Origin: Pelotomaculum_C sp050950345
GTDB taxonomy: Bacteria > Bacillota > Desulfotomaculia > Desulfotomaculales > Pelotomaculaceae
Direction of reading: 5' to 3'
Assembly: GCA_050950345.1 (NCBI GenBank)
Contig: JBMNHK010000002.1
Span: 62,001 to 126,000, forward strand
DNA: 64,000 nt
A model generated the notes under the pieces. That model was not told where the DNA came from. It searched no databases and was given only the letters and a program-made list of their open reading frames with translations. The translations under genes and the position numbers were made by a program. Of this stretch, positions 1 through 8,406 are shown piece after piece; position 1 is the first letter of the stretch, and every line of letters starts with the position of its first letter.

Positions 1-25
1 CAAAAAGAAGGGGAGGAAACATAGC

Positions 26-472
26 ATGGGAGTGAGTTTATATAACCAAGAAGGATACCTGGATCCAACGGCCCATGAGGCTTTAACTAATATTGAGAGA
101 GAAAGAAGAAAAAAGATAGTGTTCATCTGCAGCCCCTTTGCCGGGGATTTGGAGCTAAACACTATAAGAGCAAGAAGGTATGGACGTTTCGCCGTAACCA
201 AAAACGTTGTTCCGATCATCCCGCATCTCATGTATCCACAATTTTTAGAAGAAAATGATCCGGAGGAAAGAAAGCTGGGAATGGAAATGGGACTAATCCT
301 TTTAAGCAAGTGTCAGGAGTTATGGGTTTTTGGACGAGAGCTTTCAACCGGAATGGCGGCAGAAGTGAGAAGAGCAAAGAAGTGGAATATCCCGATTCGA
401 TATTTCACAACGGAATGCCGGGAGATGACAGGACAAAGGGAATACGGGGAGATTGGGGGTCAAAGAAGATGA
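26..472 (+). CDS. phage-type DUF4406/DUF7768-like nucleotide-binding protein
   Basis: A 148-residue protein of the kind common in the early region of Firmicute phages, resembling the DUF4406/DUF7768 nucleoside 2-deoxyribosyltransferase-like fold. The sequence shows a beta-strand start (KIVFICSPFAGD, about residues 30-41), a central WVFG segment and a Glu-containing helix after 'STGMAAEV', which is how these small Rossmann-like folds look. The ribosome site AAGGGGAGGAA sits 6 bases before the ATG. The stop overlaps the next gene's ATG (ATGA), so the two are translationally coupled. Biochemical role is unknown; the family call is from memory of the motif pattern. Confidence 0.7.
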   Translation: MGVSLYNQEGYLDPTAHEALTNIERERRKKIVFICSPFAGDLELNTIRARRYGRFAVTKNVVPIIPHLMYPQFLEENDPEERKLGMEMGLILLSKCQELWVFGRELSTGMAAEVRRAKKWNIPIRYFTTECREMTGQREYGEIGGQRR

Positions 473-660
473 AAGACTGCTTTGCTTATAAACGAAATAG
501 CTGCATAGCTTTGAAAGAAAAACAATGTGAAGGCTGCAGTTTCTATAAAACCAAGGAGCAATATTTACTGGACCAAGAAAAGGCATTGGAGAGAATTCGA
601 GGTTTAGATGCTAAGAAGCAAAAACACATCTTTGAAAAGTATTACAAGATGGAGGTGTAA
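469..660 (+). CDS. small Cys-rich phage protein
   Basis: A 63-residue protein starting at the ATG that overlaps the preceding stop codon (ATGA). The open frame extends further upstream, but that part only shadows the previous gene, so the short start is preferred. It carries four cysteines in the first third (DCFAYKR..SCIALK..QCEGCSFY), spaced like a small zinc-binding knuckle, followed by a charged helix (EQYLLDQEKALERIRG). It lies between a DUF4406-like gene and a DUF1492 gene, three bases before the latter. No specific function can be assigned. Confidence 0.6.
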   Translation: MKDCFAYKRNSCIALKEKQCEGCSFYKTKEQYLLDQEKALERIRGLDAKKQKHIFEKYYKMEV

Positions 661-663
661 AGC

Positions 664-1104
664 ATGGGCGCTAAGGAATATTTATCTCAAGCCTTGTGGC
701 TTGATCAGCGGATTAATAGCAAGCTGGAGCTATTAGAAACTTTAAGAGCGTTGGCTATGAAGGTAAGTGTTAATCTTACAGAGGAAAAAGTGTCCGGCGG
801 CAAAAATACAAAAAGCCATATGGAAAATACCATAGCCAAAATTGTGGATTTAGAAAAAGAAATTAATCGGGACATTAACCGTCTGGTGGGTGTGAAGGCA
901 GAAATCATGGATACTATTAGCCAGGTGGATGATCCTATTTGCCAGTTGCTGTTGGAGATGAGATATGTTAACGGTTGGTCTTGGGAAGCTGTAGCCGGGG
1001 AATTAAGATTTGATAGGAGTTGGATTTCACGTTTGCACGGTAGTGCCTTAAAAGAAATCGAGAAAAAAATGAAACACGCATCAAAAAGCAACAAAAAGCA
1101 ATAA
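664..1104 (+). CDS. DUF1492 (sigma-70 region 4-like / ArpU-RinA type) phage regulator
   Basis: A 146-residue DUF1492-type protein. The N-terminal half is a coiled coil (about residues 5-85); the C-terminal half (about 95-140) is a helix-turn-helix like sigma region 4, with 'WSWEAVAGELRFDRSWISRLHGSALKEIE' split as helix-turn-recognition helix. In Firmicute phages such proteins are placed just before the packaging genes and are thought to switch on late transcription, comparable with ArpU and RinA. A ribosome site (GGAGG, 651-655) precedes the ATG. Function is inferred from family and position. Confidence 0.8.
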   Translation: MGAKEYLSQALWLDQRINSKLELLETLRALAMKVSVNLTEEKVSGGKNTKSHMENTIAKIVDLEKEINRDINRLVGVKAEIMDTISQVDDPICQLLLEMRYVNGWSWEAVAGELRFDRSWISRLHGSALKEIEKKMKHASKSNKKQ

Positions 1105-1245
1105 AAACAACAAGAAGCAACAGCCAACCCGTGCTATACTATAAAGTGTAATGGTATAGAAAATCAAGAACACCAGATGCTGTTTGAATAGGCCCTAGGG
1201 ATAGATCGACCACGACTCCCGGGAAACGCAGCATTCTTGATATAG

Positions 1246-1279
1246 AGCCCTCAGGGATCAAATCCTTAAGGGCTTTTTC
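1246..1279 (+). terminator. putative terminator after DUF1492
   Basis: AGCCCT pairs with AGGGCT with an inner AGG/CCT extension around a GATCAAAT-type loop, followed directly by TTTTT. It sits between the DUF1492 gene and the next small gene, so it may set off the packaging block as a separate transcription unit. Confidence 0.5.
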
Positions 1280-1305
1280 TATGCCCCAAATTAGGAGGGT
1301 GACCT

Positions 1306-1551
1306 ATGAAATGTATATCCTGTCGGTTTGCCAAGGTAGATGAATCCACCAGCGATAAAGACTGGGAGGCCTACGAGTGCGGCAATCCCAGGAGTGAGTA
1401 TCATAAATCATTAATTAATATATCCGAAGATGGCAAAAAACATAAACGGATCTCCTGGTCTGGATGCTCTCACGGTCAAAGGAAAGTGAAAGAAACCATA
1501 CACCAGGGAAGCCTAAGAAGCACTGACGCTATCCAAGGTGTCCAGAATTGA
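1306..1551 (+). CDS. small Cys-containing phage protein
   Basis: An 81-residue protein with cysteines at residues 3, 6, 25 and about 54 (MKCISCRF..YECGNP..SGCSHG), suggesting a zinc-binding fold. A strong ribosome site (AGGAGGG) sits 8 bases before the ATG. Its position just upstream of an HNH nuclease and the small terminase fits small accessory proteins of phage packaging modules. No known family is recognised. Confidence 0.6.
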   Translation: MKCISCRFAKVDESTSDKDWEAYECGNPRSEYHKSLINISEDGKKHKRISWSGCSHGQRKVKETIHQGSLRSTDAIQGVQN

Positions 1552-1631
1552 CTGAAGAATGGTATTGCTAGGTAAAGCCTTCGTAGAGAAATCTGTGGGG
1601 GCTTCTCTTATGCCAGAATTGAGGTGAAGAA

Positions 1632-2000
1632 ATGCCAAGGAAACCTAAAAGACCCTGTTCATATCCTGGCTGCGGTCGGCTCGCCAATGACGGGCAATAC
1701 TGCGCTGAACACCAAAAAACTATGAATAGAAATTACAACAAATATCAACGAGACCCTGCCTCCAACAAACGATACGGCAGGTCCTGGAAACGGATTAGGG
1801 ATAGATACATCAAAGCTCATCCTCTTTGTGAAGAGTGCCAAAGGCAAGGCAGGCTTATCCCTGCTGAGGAAGTTCATCACATCCTTCCCTTATCGAAGGG
1901 CGGAGGGAACCAGAAGAGCAATCTCATGTCTCTTTGCAAGTCCTGTCATTCCCGAATCACTGCTGAAAGCGGTGACCGGTGGGGGAGGTCAAATCTCTAA
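1632..2000 (+). CDS. HNH endonuclease (phage packaging-associated)
   Basis: A 122-residue HNH nuclease. Two zinc knuckles are visible: C9/C14/C24/H27 near the N-terminus, and C66/C69 with C102/C105 around the active site. The HNH core is H82-H83, N97 and H106 (VHHILPLSKGGGNQ...LCKSCH). Small HNH nucleases next to terminase genes in HK97-like phages are known to help the terminase cut and package DNA. It lies about 100 bases upstream of the P27 small terminase, which supports that role. The ribosome site GAGGTGAAG precedes the ATG. Confidence 0.88.
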   Translation: MPRKPKRPCSYPGCGRLANDGQYCAEHQKTMNRNYNKYQRDPASNKRYGRSWKRIRDRYIKAHPLCEECQRQGRLIPAEEVHHILPLSKGGGNQKSNLMSLCKSCHSRITAESGDRWGRSNL

Positions 2001-2096
2001 AACTAAACAAAGCGGACAGCGGCGTGGGGCAACGCGCGAAAAAATTGCGGTTCAAAGGGGGGATTTAAGCCTTGCAGCAAAAGGAGGTGATGGCGT

Positions 2097-2675
2097 ATGG
2101 CAAAAGACGGAACAAACAGAGGTGGCAGACGAGTTCGGGCAGGAGACAAACCAGATCCCCTTGCAGATAAAATTGCTAAAGGAAAAGCAGCAAAAATGCT
2201 GGAAGTGCCGGATATACACCCTGAATCGATACTGGAAGTTGAGGACTTAGATGTGGGCTCTGACCTTTACGGAGAAGATATGCCTGCGCCAAGCGACTAC
2301 CTTAGCACCAGGCAAAAAGACGGAAAGCCTTTAGGAGCTGATGCATTATATATTGAAACCTGGAAATGGTTAAGAGACCGAGGCTGTGAAAAATTTGTTA
2401 ACCCAAGGCTAATTGAAGCTTATGCTCAAGCCTTTACACGATACATTCAATGCGAAGAAGCCATCAGTACTTACGGGCTTTTGGGAAAACATCCTACCAC
2501 AGGCGGAGCAATCGCTAGCCCTTTTGTGCAGATGAGCCAATCATTTCAGAAACAGGCAAATCTCTTATGGTATGAGATTTTTGACATAGTAAAACAAAAC
2601 TGCACCACAGCCTTTGTAGGCAATCCCCAGGAGGATATTATGGAAGCCCTTTTATCAAATAGGAAGGGACGTTGA
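2097..2675 (+). CDS. phage terminase small subunit, P27 family
   Basis: A 192-residue small terminase of the P27 family. It has a basic, glycine-rich N-terminus (KDGTNRGGRRVRAGDKPDP), a middle helix around W-K-W-L-R-D-R-G, and the family-typical segment 'EAYAQAFTRYIQCEEAISTYG' followed by the 'GGAIASPFVQMSQSFQKQANLLW' helix. It recognises phage DNA and delivers it to the large subunit. The gene is followed at once by a ParB-methyltransferase and, after two small genes, by the large terminase. The ribosome site AAAGGAGG precedes ATG 2097. Confidence 0.87.
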   Translation: MAKDGTNRGGRRVRAGDKPDPLADKIAKGKAAKMLEVPDIHPESILEVEDLDVGSDLYGEDMPAPSDYLSTRQKDGKPLGADALYIETWKWLRDRGCEKFVNPRLIEAYAQAFTRYIQCEEAISTYGLLGKHPTTGGAIASPFVQMSQSFQKQANLLWYEIFDIVKQNCTTAFVGNPQEDIMEALLSNRKGR

Positions 2676-2680
2676 TATGC

Positions 2681-3907
2681 ATGAACTCAACAGAACGTTT
2701 TGAAAAAGTAGATATAGATAAACTGGTACCCTATGCTAGAAATGCCCGTACACACAGCAAGGAACAGATTCTACAACTTAGAGCATCGCTGAGGGAATTT
2801 GGATTTGTTAATCCGGTCATCGTGGACAAGGATTTAAACATCATAGCAGGTCATGGCAGAATCCTGGCTGCCAAAGAAGAAGGCGTCAAGGAAGTCCCTT
2901 GTGTATTTGCAGAGCATCTTAGTGAAGCGCAAAAACGCGCTTACATTATTGCTGACAATCGCCTTGCCTTAAACGCAGGCTGGGATGCTGAGATGCTTTC
3001 TGTAGAGATTTCTGATCTTCAAGGTGTTGACTTTGATATATCTCTTCTTGGCTTTGACGATGCGGAACTAAATAAATTGTTGGGCGATAATGGTGATGTC
3101 CACGAAGATGATTTTGATGTAGATGCTGAGCTAAAAAAGCCTGCTACTACTAAGCCGGGTGATTTATGGCTTTTAGGAAAACATCGTCTTGTCTGTGGTG
3201 ATTCAACTAAGGCAGAAACATTTGAACTATTAATGGATGGAAAACAGGCTAACCTTACAGTTACAGACCCCCCTTACAATGTAAACTATGAAGGAACAGC
3301 TGGAAAAATTAAAAACGATAATATGGCTAATGAAGCATTCTATGATTTTCTATTTGCATCGTTTAAAAACATCGAAGCAGCAATGGCAAAGGATGCTTCT
3401 ATTTATGTGTTCCATGCGGATACTGAAGGGTTAAATTTCCGGAAAGCTTTCTCTGATGCCGGCTTTTATCTTTCCGGCACTTGCATTTGGAAAAAACAGT
3501 CGTTGGTTCTGGGACGTTCTCCCTATCAGTGGCAACATGAGCCTGTGCTCTTTGGCTGGAAGAAATCCGGCAAACACAACTGGTATGCTGACCGCAAGCA
3601 GACTACCATTTGGGAATTTGAAAAGCCGAAAAAGAATGCAGATCATCCAACGATGAAGCCTGTAACACTGGTGGCTTATCCCATTTTAAACTCAAGCTTA
3701 ACTAATTGCATCGTACTTGACCCCTTCGGCGGCTCCGGAAGTACACTTATTGCCTGCGAGCAGACGAACCGAATCTGTCATATGATTGAGCTTGATGAAA
3801 AATTCTGCGATGTCATAGTGAAAAGATTCCACCGGAAATTTCCTGAGAACGCGATAAAACTAAACGGCAACCCTGTTAATCCAGAGCTGCTGTTTAAAGA
3901 CTCTTGA
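2681..3907 (+). CDS. ParB-N domain / DNA methyltransferase fusion
   Basis: A 408-residue fusion. Residues about 8-105 are a ParB/Spo0J-type nuclease-like domain (LVPYARNARTHS; GHGRILAAKEEG). The rest is a site-specific DNA methyltransferase with the catalytic DPPY motif at 196-199 placed before the AdoMet-binding DPFGGSGS at about 347, the order of beta-class N6-adenine/N4-cytosine enzymes. In phages these modify the genome against host restriction. A TTG at 2672 is also in frame, but ATG 2681 lies at a better distance from the AGGAAGGG site (2661-2668). It overlaps or abuts the small terminase stop. Confidence 0.88.
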   Translation: MNSTERFEKVDIDKLVPYARNARTHSKEQILQLRASLREFGFVNPVIVDKDLNIIAGHGRILAAKEEGVKEVPCVFAEHLSEAQKRAYIIADNRLALNAGWDAEMLSVEISDLQGVDFDISLLGFDDAELNKLLGDNGDVHEDDFDVDAELKKPATTKPGDLWLLGKHRLVCGDSTKAETFELLMDGKQANLTVTDPPYNVNYEGTAGKIKNDNMANEAFYDFLFASFKNIEAAMAKDASIYVFHADTEGLNFRKAFSDAGFYLSGTCIWKKQSLVLGRSPYQWQHEPVLFGWKKSGKHNWYADRKQTTIWEFEKPKKNADHPTMKPVTLVAYPILNSSLTNCIVLDPFGGSGSTLIACEQTNRICHMIELDEKFCDVIVKRFHRKFPENAIKLNGNPVNPELLFKDS

Positions 3908-4092
3908 TAAACGATGTGGCCAATGGTGTATTCTTTTTAGAGATGGTGTCAGGTATAGATATCAGGATGCTCAAGGCTTGACCGCTGACAAATCTGAAGT
4001 CGCATTTTTTTTAATATAACTCACATACCACTTGCTATTTACAGCTTTCAGAGTAATATATGTTACTACCAAAAGGAAAGGTGGTATGAAAA

Positions 4093-4869
4093 ATGAGGAT
4101 TGACTACAGTGTAACAGGCCCAAAACGCAAAGCATTGGTAGAAGCTATCAGCCAGGAAATAAACGCCCCGGTAAAATACCTGGGTGCCCCTACTTTCGAT
4201 TATGAAGCGGGGGGTTACAGAGTTAACAGGAACGGGGTGCTTAAAGGTAAGGACAACCCCGGACTGGTTGCTGACCTTTTAGGATTACATGGTTTCGAGG
4301 CGGTTAGTGAAGAATATGATACTCCACTTCCTGAAGCAGAGCCGGTTCCAGAAGATTTGCAGACCCCCTATGAAGATGCTCTTAGCGGCAGGATTAGTCA
4401 TAAGGACTATGTGGAACCGCCCTTAAACGCTTCAGCATTACAAGAAGAAGCAGATTCCTTAACCATCGAAATACCAAAGGCAGATTTTACTGATGCAGCG
4501 ATTGATAACCTAAAAAGACTGGTAGAAAGCAAAGAAACTATCATTAAGAAGGCTTTGGATGCCGATTCAGTTTTGGTGAACGTTGGACAAGAAATCATAA
4601 GTTTTCCTTGGTTTAAGGGTGAGCTGGATTCTGATGAAATCAAAGCTTATACCCATTTTATTGCAGCTCTTTGTGAAATGGCTAAGACGCAGAAAAGGGT
4701 TAATGCCAGAGAAAAAGATGTAGAAAATGAGAAGTATGCCTTCCGCTGCTTCCTCCTGCGGCTGGGCTTCATAGGCCCGGAATACAAGGCTGAACGCAAA
4801 ATTCTTTTGTCTAAACTAACCGGCAGTTCGGCTTTTAGGAGTGGCCAGGCTAAAGGTAAGGAGGATTAA
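4093..4869 (+). CDS. phage 'virulence-associated' protein
   Basis: A 258-residue protein of a family often labelled 'virulence protein' in clostridial prophages, lying between the ParB-methyltransferase and DUF4314 genes. It starts MRIDYSVTGPKRKALVEAI, with a conserved 'PVKYLGAPTFDYEAGGYRV' segment, a disordered acidic middle (about residues 75-120) and a helical C-terminus ending basic. The name does not imply a known virulence function. A ribosome site (AAAGGAAAGGTGG) lies just upstream. The stop is 2 bases from the next ATG, so they share a transcript. Confidence 0.7.
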   Translation: MRIDYSVTGPKRKALVEAISQEINAPVKYLGAPTFDYEAGGYRVNRNGVLKGKDNPGLVADLLGLHGFEAVSEEYDTPLPEAEPVPEDLQTPYEDALSGRISHKDYVEPPLNASALQEEADSLTIEIPKADFTDAAIDNLKRLVESKETIIKKALDADSVLVNVGQEIISFPWFKGELDSDEIKAYTHFIAALCEMAKTQKRVNAREKDVENEKYAFRCFLLRLGFIGPEYKAERKILLSKLTGSSAFRSGQAKGKED

Positions 4870-4871
4870 CA

Positions 4872-5102
4872 ATGCTTAAAGAAATGCACCCGGAAATGCT
4901 AAAACAGCTAAGGAGCTATTATTTACCAGGCACAAGGGTAATGCTTATTAGAATGAACGACCCCTATACCAAGTTACAGCCTGGCGAGAAAGGCACTGTT
5001 ATTGGTGTCGATGATATGGGAACAATTCATGTAAATTGGGACCAAGGCAGCTCTTTGGGAGTGGCTTTTGGCGAAGATGAATGCCGGAAAATTGAGGAAT
5101 AA
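4872..5102 (+). CDS. DUF4314 domain protein
   Basis: A 76-residue protein matching the DUF4314 pattern: 'PGTRVMLIRMNDPYTKLQPGEKGTVIGVDDMGTIHVNWDQGSSLGV'. The fold is probably a small beta barrel of SH3/KOW type. It is co-transcribed with the preceding gene (2-base gap, ribosome site AAGGAGG inside the upstream gene's end) and precedes the large terminase. Its role in the phage is not known. Confidence 0.8.
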   Translation: MLKEMHPEMLKQLRSYYLPGTRVMLIRMNDPYTKLQPGEKGTVIGVDDMGTIHVNWDQGSSLGVAFGEDECRKIEE

Positions 5103-5185
5103 AGCACATAAGTAAAAAACAAGGAGCTTTCAAGTGAAGGCTCTTTTCTTTTGCCCATTTTATATCGCGGAAGGAGGCGGCGTTT

Positions 5186-6787
5186 ATTAGAAAACTCAAG
5201 AAATACACCCCTACAAACTTCATAGCGAAGGATTCAGTTTATTGCCAGGATGCCGCCGACTATGCTGTTTCTTTTATACAAGCTCTTAACCACACTAAAG
5301 GTACATGGGCGGGAAAGCCCTTTGAACTTATAGACTGGCAGGAGCGGATTGTAAGAGATGTGTTTGGCATTTTAAAGCCTAATGGGTATAGACAGTTTAA
5401 CACCGCTTATGTAGAAATCCCAAAGAAGATGGGTAAAAGTGAGCTAGCCGCTGCTATTGCTCTCCTTCTTACCTGCGGGGATGGAGAAGAACGAGCTGAA
5501 GTTTATGGCTGTGCCGCTGACCGCAACCAAGCATCTATTGTTTTCAACGTGGCTGCTGATATGGTGAGGATGTGTCCGGCTTTAGCAAAACGTGTAAAAA
5601 TCCTTGATTCCATGAAAAGGCTAATCTATAAACCCACAGGTAGTGTTTATCAGGTGCTTTCCGCAGATGTTAAAAACAAGCATGGCTTTAACACCCATGG
5701 CGTAGTCTTTGATGAGCTGCATACTCAGCCCAATAGAAAGTTATATGATGTTATGACCAAGGGCAGCGGTGATGCCAGAATGCAGCCTTTATATTTCCTT
5801 ATTACCACCGCCGGTGATAATCAAAACAGCATCTGCTGGGAAGTACATCAAAAAGCAGTAGATATCATTAACGGTAGAAAAAATGACCCTACCTTCTACC
5901 CTGTTATTTACGGAGCCGATTTGGAGGATGACTGGACAGATCCAAAAGTATGGAAAAAAGCAAATCCCTCTCTGGGAATCACAGTTACAATGGATAAGGT
6001 TAAAGCAGCGTTTGAATCAGCAAGGCAAAATCCTGCGGAGGAGAATAGCTTCCGGCAGCTTCGATTAAATCAATGGGTAAAACAATCTGTGCGCTGGATG
6101 CCGATGGATAAATGGGATAAATGTGCTTTTAAGGTTGATCCAGAAAAGCTAAAAGGGCGGGTTTGCTATGGCGGACTAGACCTTTCCTCTTCCACCGATA
6201 TTACAGCTTTTGTGCTTGTGTTTCCTCCAATTGATGAAGATGATAAATACAGCATTATGCCTTTTTTCTGGATTCCGGAAGAGAATATTGATTTACGTGT
6301 CCGGCGGGACCATGTTAATTATGACTTGTGGGAAAAGCAAGGTTTTCTTAAAACCACTGAAGGTAATGTTGTTCACTATGGCTTTATAGAATCTTTCATC
6401 GAGGAATTAGGTTTAGACTATAACATTCGTGAAATCGCCTTTGACCGATGGGGGGCCGTACAAATGACACAGAATCTTGAAGGAATGGGCTTTACTGTTG
6501 TTCCTTTCGGTCAGGGTTTTAAGGATATGTCACCACCTACCAAGGAACTGATGAAGCTTACTTTAGAAGAAAAGTTAGCCCATAGCGGGCACCCGGTACT
6601 TCGCTGGATGATGGATAATATATTTATTCGTACCGATCCAGCAGGAAACATTAAGCCGGATAAAGAAAAAAGCACTGAGCGAATTGATGGTGCTGTTGCA
6701 ACAATCATGGCTCTTGATAGAGCAATACGCTGTGGCGGGGAGACAGGGTCTTCCGTTTACGATGATAGAGGGTTATTAATTCTTTAG
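5186..6787 (+). CDS. phage terminase large subunit, apparent ATT start
   Basis: The packaging motor ATPase-nuclease, 533 residues if begun at ATT 5186. The frame is open from 5138 but holds no ATG, GTG or TTG until ATG 5360, which would delete about 58 residues of family-like sequence (KYTPTNFIAKD...ELIDWQERIVRDVFG). A full AAGGAGG (5171-5177) lies 8 bases before the ATT, so initiation at AUU is likely. Walker A-like PKKMGKSE is at about 79-86, Walker B VVFDE ends at D176-E177, and the RNase H-like nuclease half has GGLDLSSSTD and a late FDRWGA segment. It pairs with the P27 small subunit. Confidence 0.9.
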   Translation: MRKLKKYTPTNFIAKDSVYCQDAADYAVSFIQALNHTKGTWAGKPFELIDWQERIVRDVFGILKPNGYRQFNTAYVEIPKKMGKSELAAAIALLLTCGDGEERAEVYGCAADRNQASIVFNVAADMVRMCPALAKRVKILDSMKRLIYKPTGSVYQVLSADVKNKHGFNTHGVVFDELHTQPNRKLYDVMTKGSGDARMQPLYFLITTAGDNQNSICWEVHQKAVDIINGRKNDPTFYPVIYGADLEDDWTDPKVWKKANPSLGITVTMDKVKAAFESARQNPAEENSFRQLRLNQWVKQSVRWMPMDKWDKCAFKVDPEKLKGRVCYGGLDLSSSTDITAFVLVFPPIDEDDKYSIMPFFWIPEENIDLRVRRDHVNYDLWEKQGFLKTTEGNVVHYGFIESFIEELGLDYNIREIAFDRWGAVQMTQNLEGMGFTVVPFGQGFKDMSPPTKELMKLTLEEKLAHSGHPVLRWMMDNIFIRTDPAGNIKPDKEKSTERIDGAVATIMALDRAIRCGGETGSSVYDDRGLLIL

Positions 6788-6810
6788 TGCTACTGGTTTC
6801 ATGGTATAAT
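6782..6810 (+). promoter_or_regulatory. candidate promoter for the GIY-YIG gene
   Basis: A perfect -10 TATAAT at 6805-6810 follows a weak -35 (CTTTAG, 6782-6787) with 17-base spacing. It lies right after the large terminase stop and before the GIY-YIG gene, which could therefore be transcribed alone. Confidence 0.35.
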
Positions 6811-6855
6811 CAATTTATGCAAGTAAAGGATATTTATGGTTAGTGGTGATGAAAC

Positions 6856-7275
6856 ATGCGCATAAAAACCGTCAAGATTAATTGGACTTACCCGGTACTA
6901 TATGAAAATATTTTTTCCTCCATTAAAGTTAGTGAAAAGGGAATATATTATTTATCCAGGAAGTTTGGAGATACGGAAACACTGTTGTATATTGGGAAAA
7001 CAAGCAACAGTTTTTACAACCGCTTAAATTCCCACAAATACTGGCTGAATCTATATCGAGGAAAGCTATTTGTTAGGCTGGGCATAATCATTTCACCAAA
7101 GACCTATGATGATAGTTTAATAACAGATGTGGAAAGTGCTCTAATATTTGAAATGCAGCCATTTGAAAATACAGATAAAACCAATGGTTATTATTATCTT
7201 AATGAGTGTAAAATAGTGAATACCGGATATAGGGGTCTGTTACCTCCCGTTATTTCCATGCGGGAGCACATCTAA
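6856..7275 (+). CDS. GIY-YIG domain protein inserted in the packaging module
   Basis: A 139-residue protein with a GIY-YIG nuclease signature: G29-I30-Y31, then Y45-I46-G47-K48-T, an arginine in 'FYNRLNSH' and a glutamate in 'DVESALIFE'. The family includes homing endonucleases that sit between phage genes. It lies between the large terminase and portal genes, where such selfish genes are common, and has its own -10 like sequence. Base composition is AT-richer than the neighbours. Being only one domain long, it may be a free-standing homing nuclease or a degraded one. Confidence 0.65.
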   Translation: MRIKTVKINWTYPVLYENIFSSIKVSEKGIYYLSRKFGDTETLLYIGKTSNSFYNRLNSHKYWLNLYRGKLFVRLGIIISPKTYDDSLITDVESALIFEMQPFENTDKTNGYYYLNECKIVNTGYRGLLPPVISMREHI

Positions 7276-7346
7276 AATACTAATAATCCAGAAGCATCTC
7301 ACCCGAGGTGCTTTTTTCATGCTCATTTTTAAGGAGAGTGATATAA

Positions 7347-8015
7347 ATGGGGTTATTTACAAAACTATTTAAAGCAAGAGATAAACCGAAAAACAGGACA
7401 CCAGGCAGTAGCTATAGCTTTTTCTTTGGTGGAACTACAAGCGGTAAGCCGGTAAATGAACACACAGCCATGCAGATGACTGCAGTTTACTCCTGTGTAA
7501 GGATACTGGCTGAAGCAATAGCGGGGCTTCCCCTCCATCTATATAAATACACAGCAAGCGGCGGTAAGGAGAAAGCCCTCTCTCACCCGCTGTATTTTTT
7601 ACTTCACGATGAGCCAAATCCTGAGATGAGTTCCTTCGTATTTAGGGAGACACTCATGACTCATCTTTTGCTGTGGGGAAATGCCTATGCTCAGATTATT
7701 AGAAACGGTAAAGGTGAAGTCATTGCTCTCTACCCTTTAATGCCAAACCGGATGAGAGTTGACCGAGATTCCAAGGGGAAACTCTACTACTCCTACACCC
7801 GGTACTCAGATGAAGCATCAGCAATAAATGGTATGACAGTCACTCTAAGGCCCAGCGATGTGCTGCACATTCCAGGTTTAGGCTTTGACGGTCTTGTGGG
7901 GTACTCTCCTATTGCTATGGCTAAAAACGCTATTGGGATGGCTATAGCCTGTGAGGAATATGGTGCCAAGTTTTTTGCTAACGGTGCAGCACCGGGAGGA
8001 GTCCTTGCTATTTAG
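7347..8015 (+). pseudogene. phage portal protein, 3' truncated by IS3
   Basis: The first 220 residues or so of an HK97-type portal protein, which is normally about 400 residues and forms the DNA entry ring of the capsid. Visible family features are the 'MTAVYSCVRILAEAIAGLPLHLY' helix, 'LLLWGNAYAQIIR' and 'VLHIPGLGFDGLVGYSPI'. The sequence follows the family through 'GAAPGGVL' and then ends within a few codons at TAG 8013-8015 inside the end of an IS3-family element. The missing half is not found on the other side, so a deletion accompanied or followed the insertion. The prophage cannot make particles. Confidence 0.88.
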
Positions 8016-8079
8016 CCCCCTAATTAGATTTGAGCCATATCCCTTATTGATATAAACTAATTTTAACGGAGGGATATGG

Positions 8080-8406
8080 ATGAAACGCAAGAGGTATCCT
8101 AAAAATTTCAAGGAACAACTTATCAAAGAAGTCCAGGAAGTCGGTAATGCTATTTCAGTTGCCAAACGGCATGACATTAATGTCAAGACTCTATACCGCT
8201 GGATCCAAGACTCCAAACATAAAGCCTGGGAGCAAACCGATGCAAATGCTAAGAAGGTAACTGCCTACATTCCATCGCCCCAGGAATTTCGGCAAGTGGA
8301 AAAGGAAAACAATACACTAAAAAAGCTGCTTGGTGAAAAAGATCTAGAGATTTCCATATTGCGTGATCTAGTAAAAAAGTCTCGCCCGGGCTATCCGACA
8401 GAATAG
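8080..8406 (+). CDS. IS3-family transposase OrfA
   Basis: A 108-residue OrfA with an N-terminal helix-turn-helix (RYPKNFKEQLIKEV..NAISVAKRHDINVKTLYRWIQ, about residues 4-45) and a C-terminal leucine-zipper-like coil (EKENNTLKKLLGEKDLEISILRDLVKK). It binds the element ends. The ribosome site GGAGGG precedes the ATG. Near its end is A AAA AAG at 8373-8379, in the phase required for a -1 shift into OrfB. Confidence 0.9.
   Translation: MKRKRYPKNFKEQLIKEVQEVGNAISVAKRHDINVKTLYRWIQDSKHKAWEQTDANAKKVTAYIPSPQEFRQVEKENNTLKKLLGEKDLEISILRDLVKKSRPGYPTE

Noticed and set aside
8013..8030. Several TAG/TGA codons after the portal fragment, considered as read-through
   Set aside because: The sequence there no longer matches the portal family and belongs to the IS3 end; truncation is simpler.
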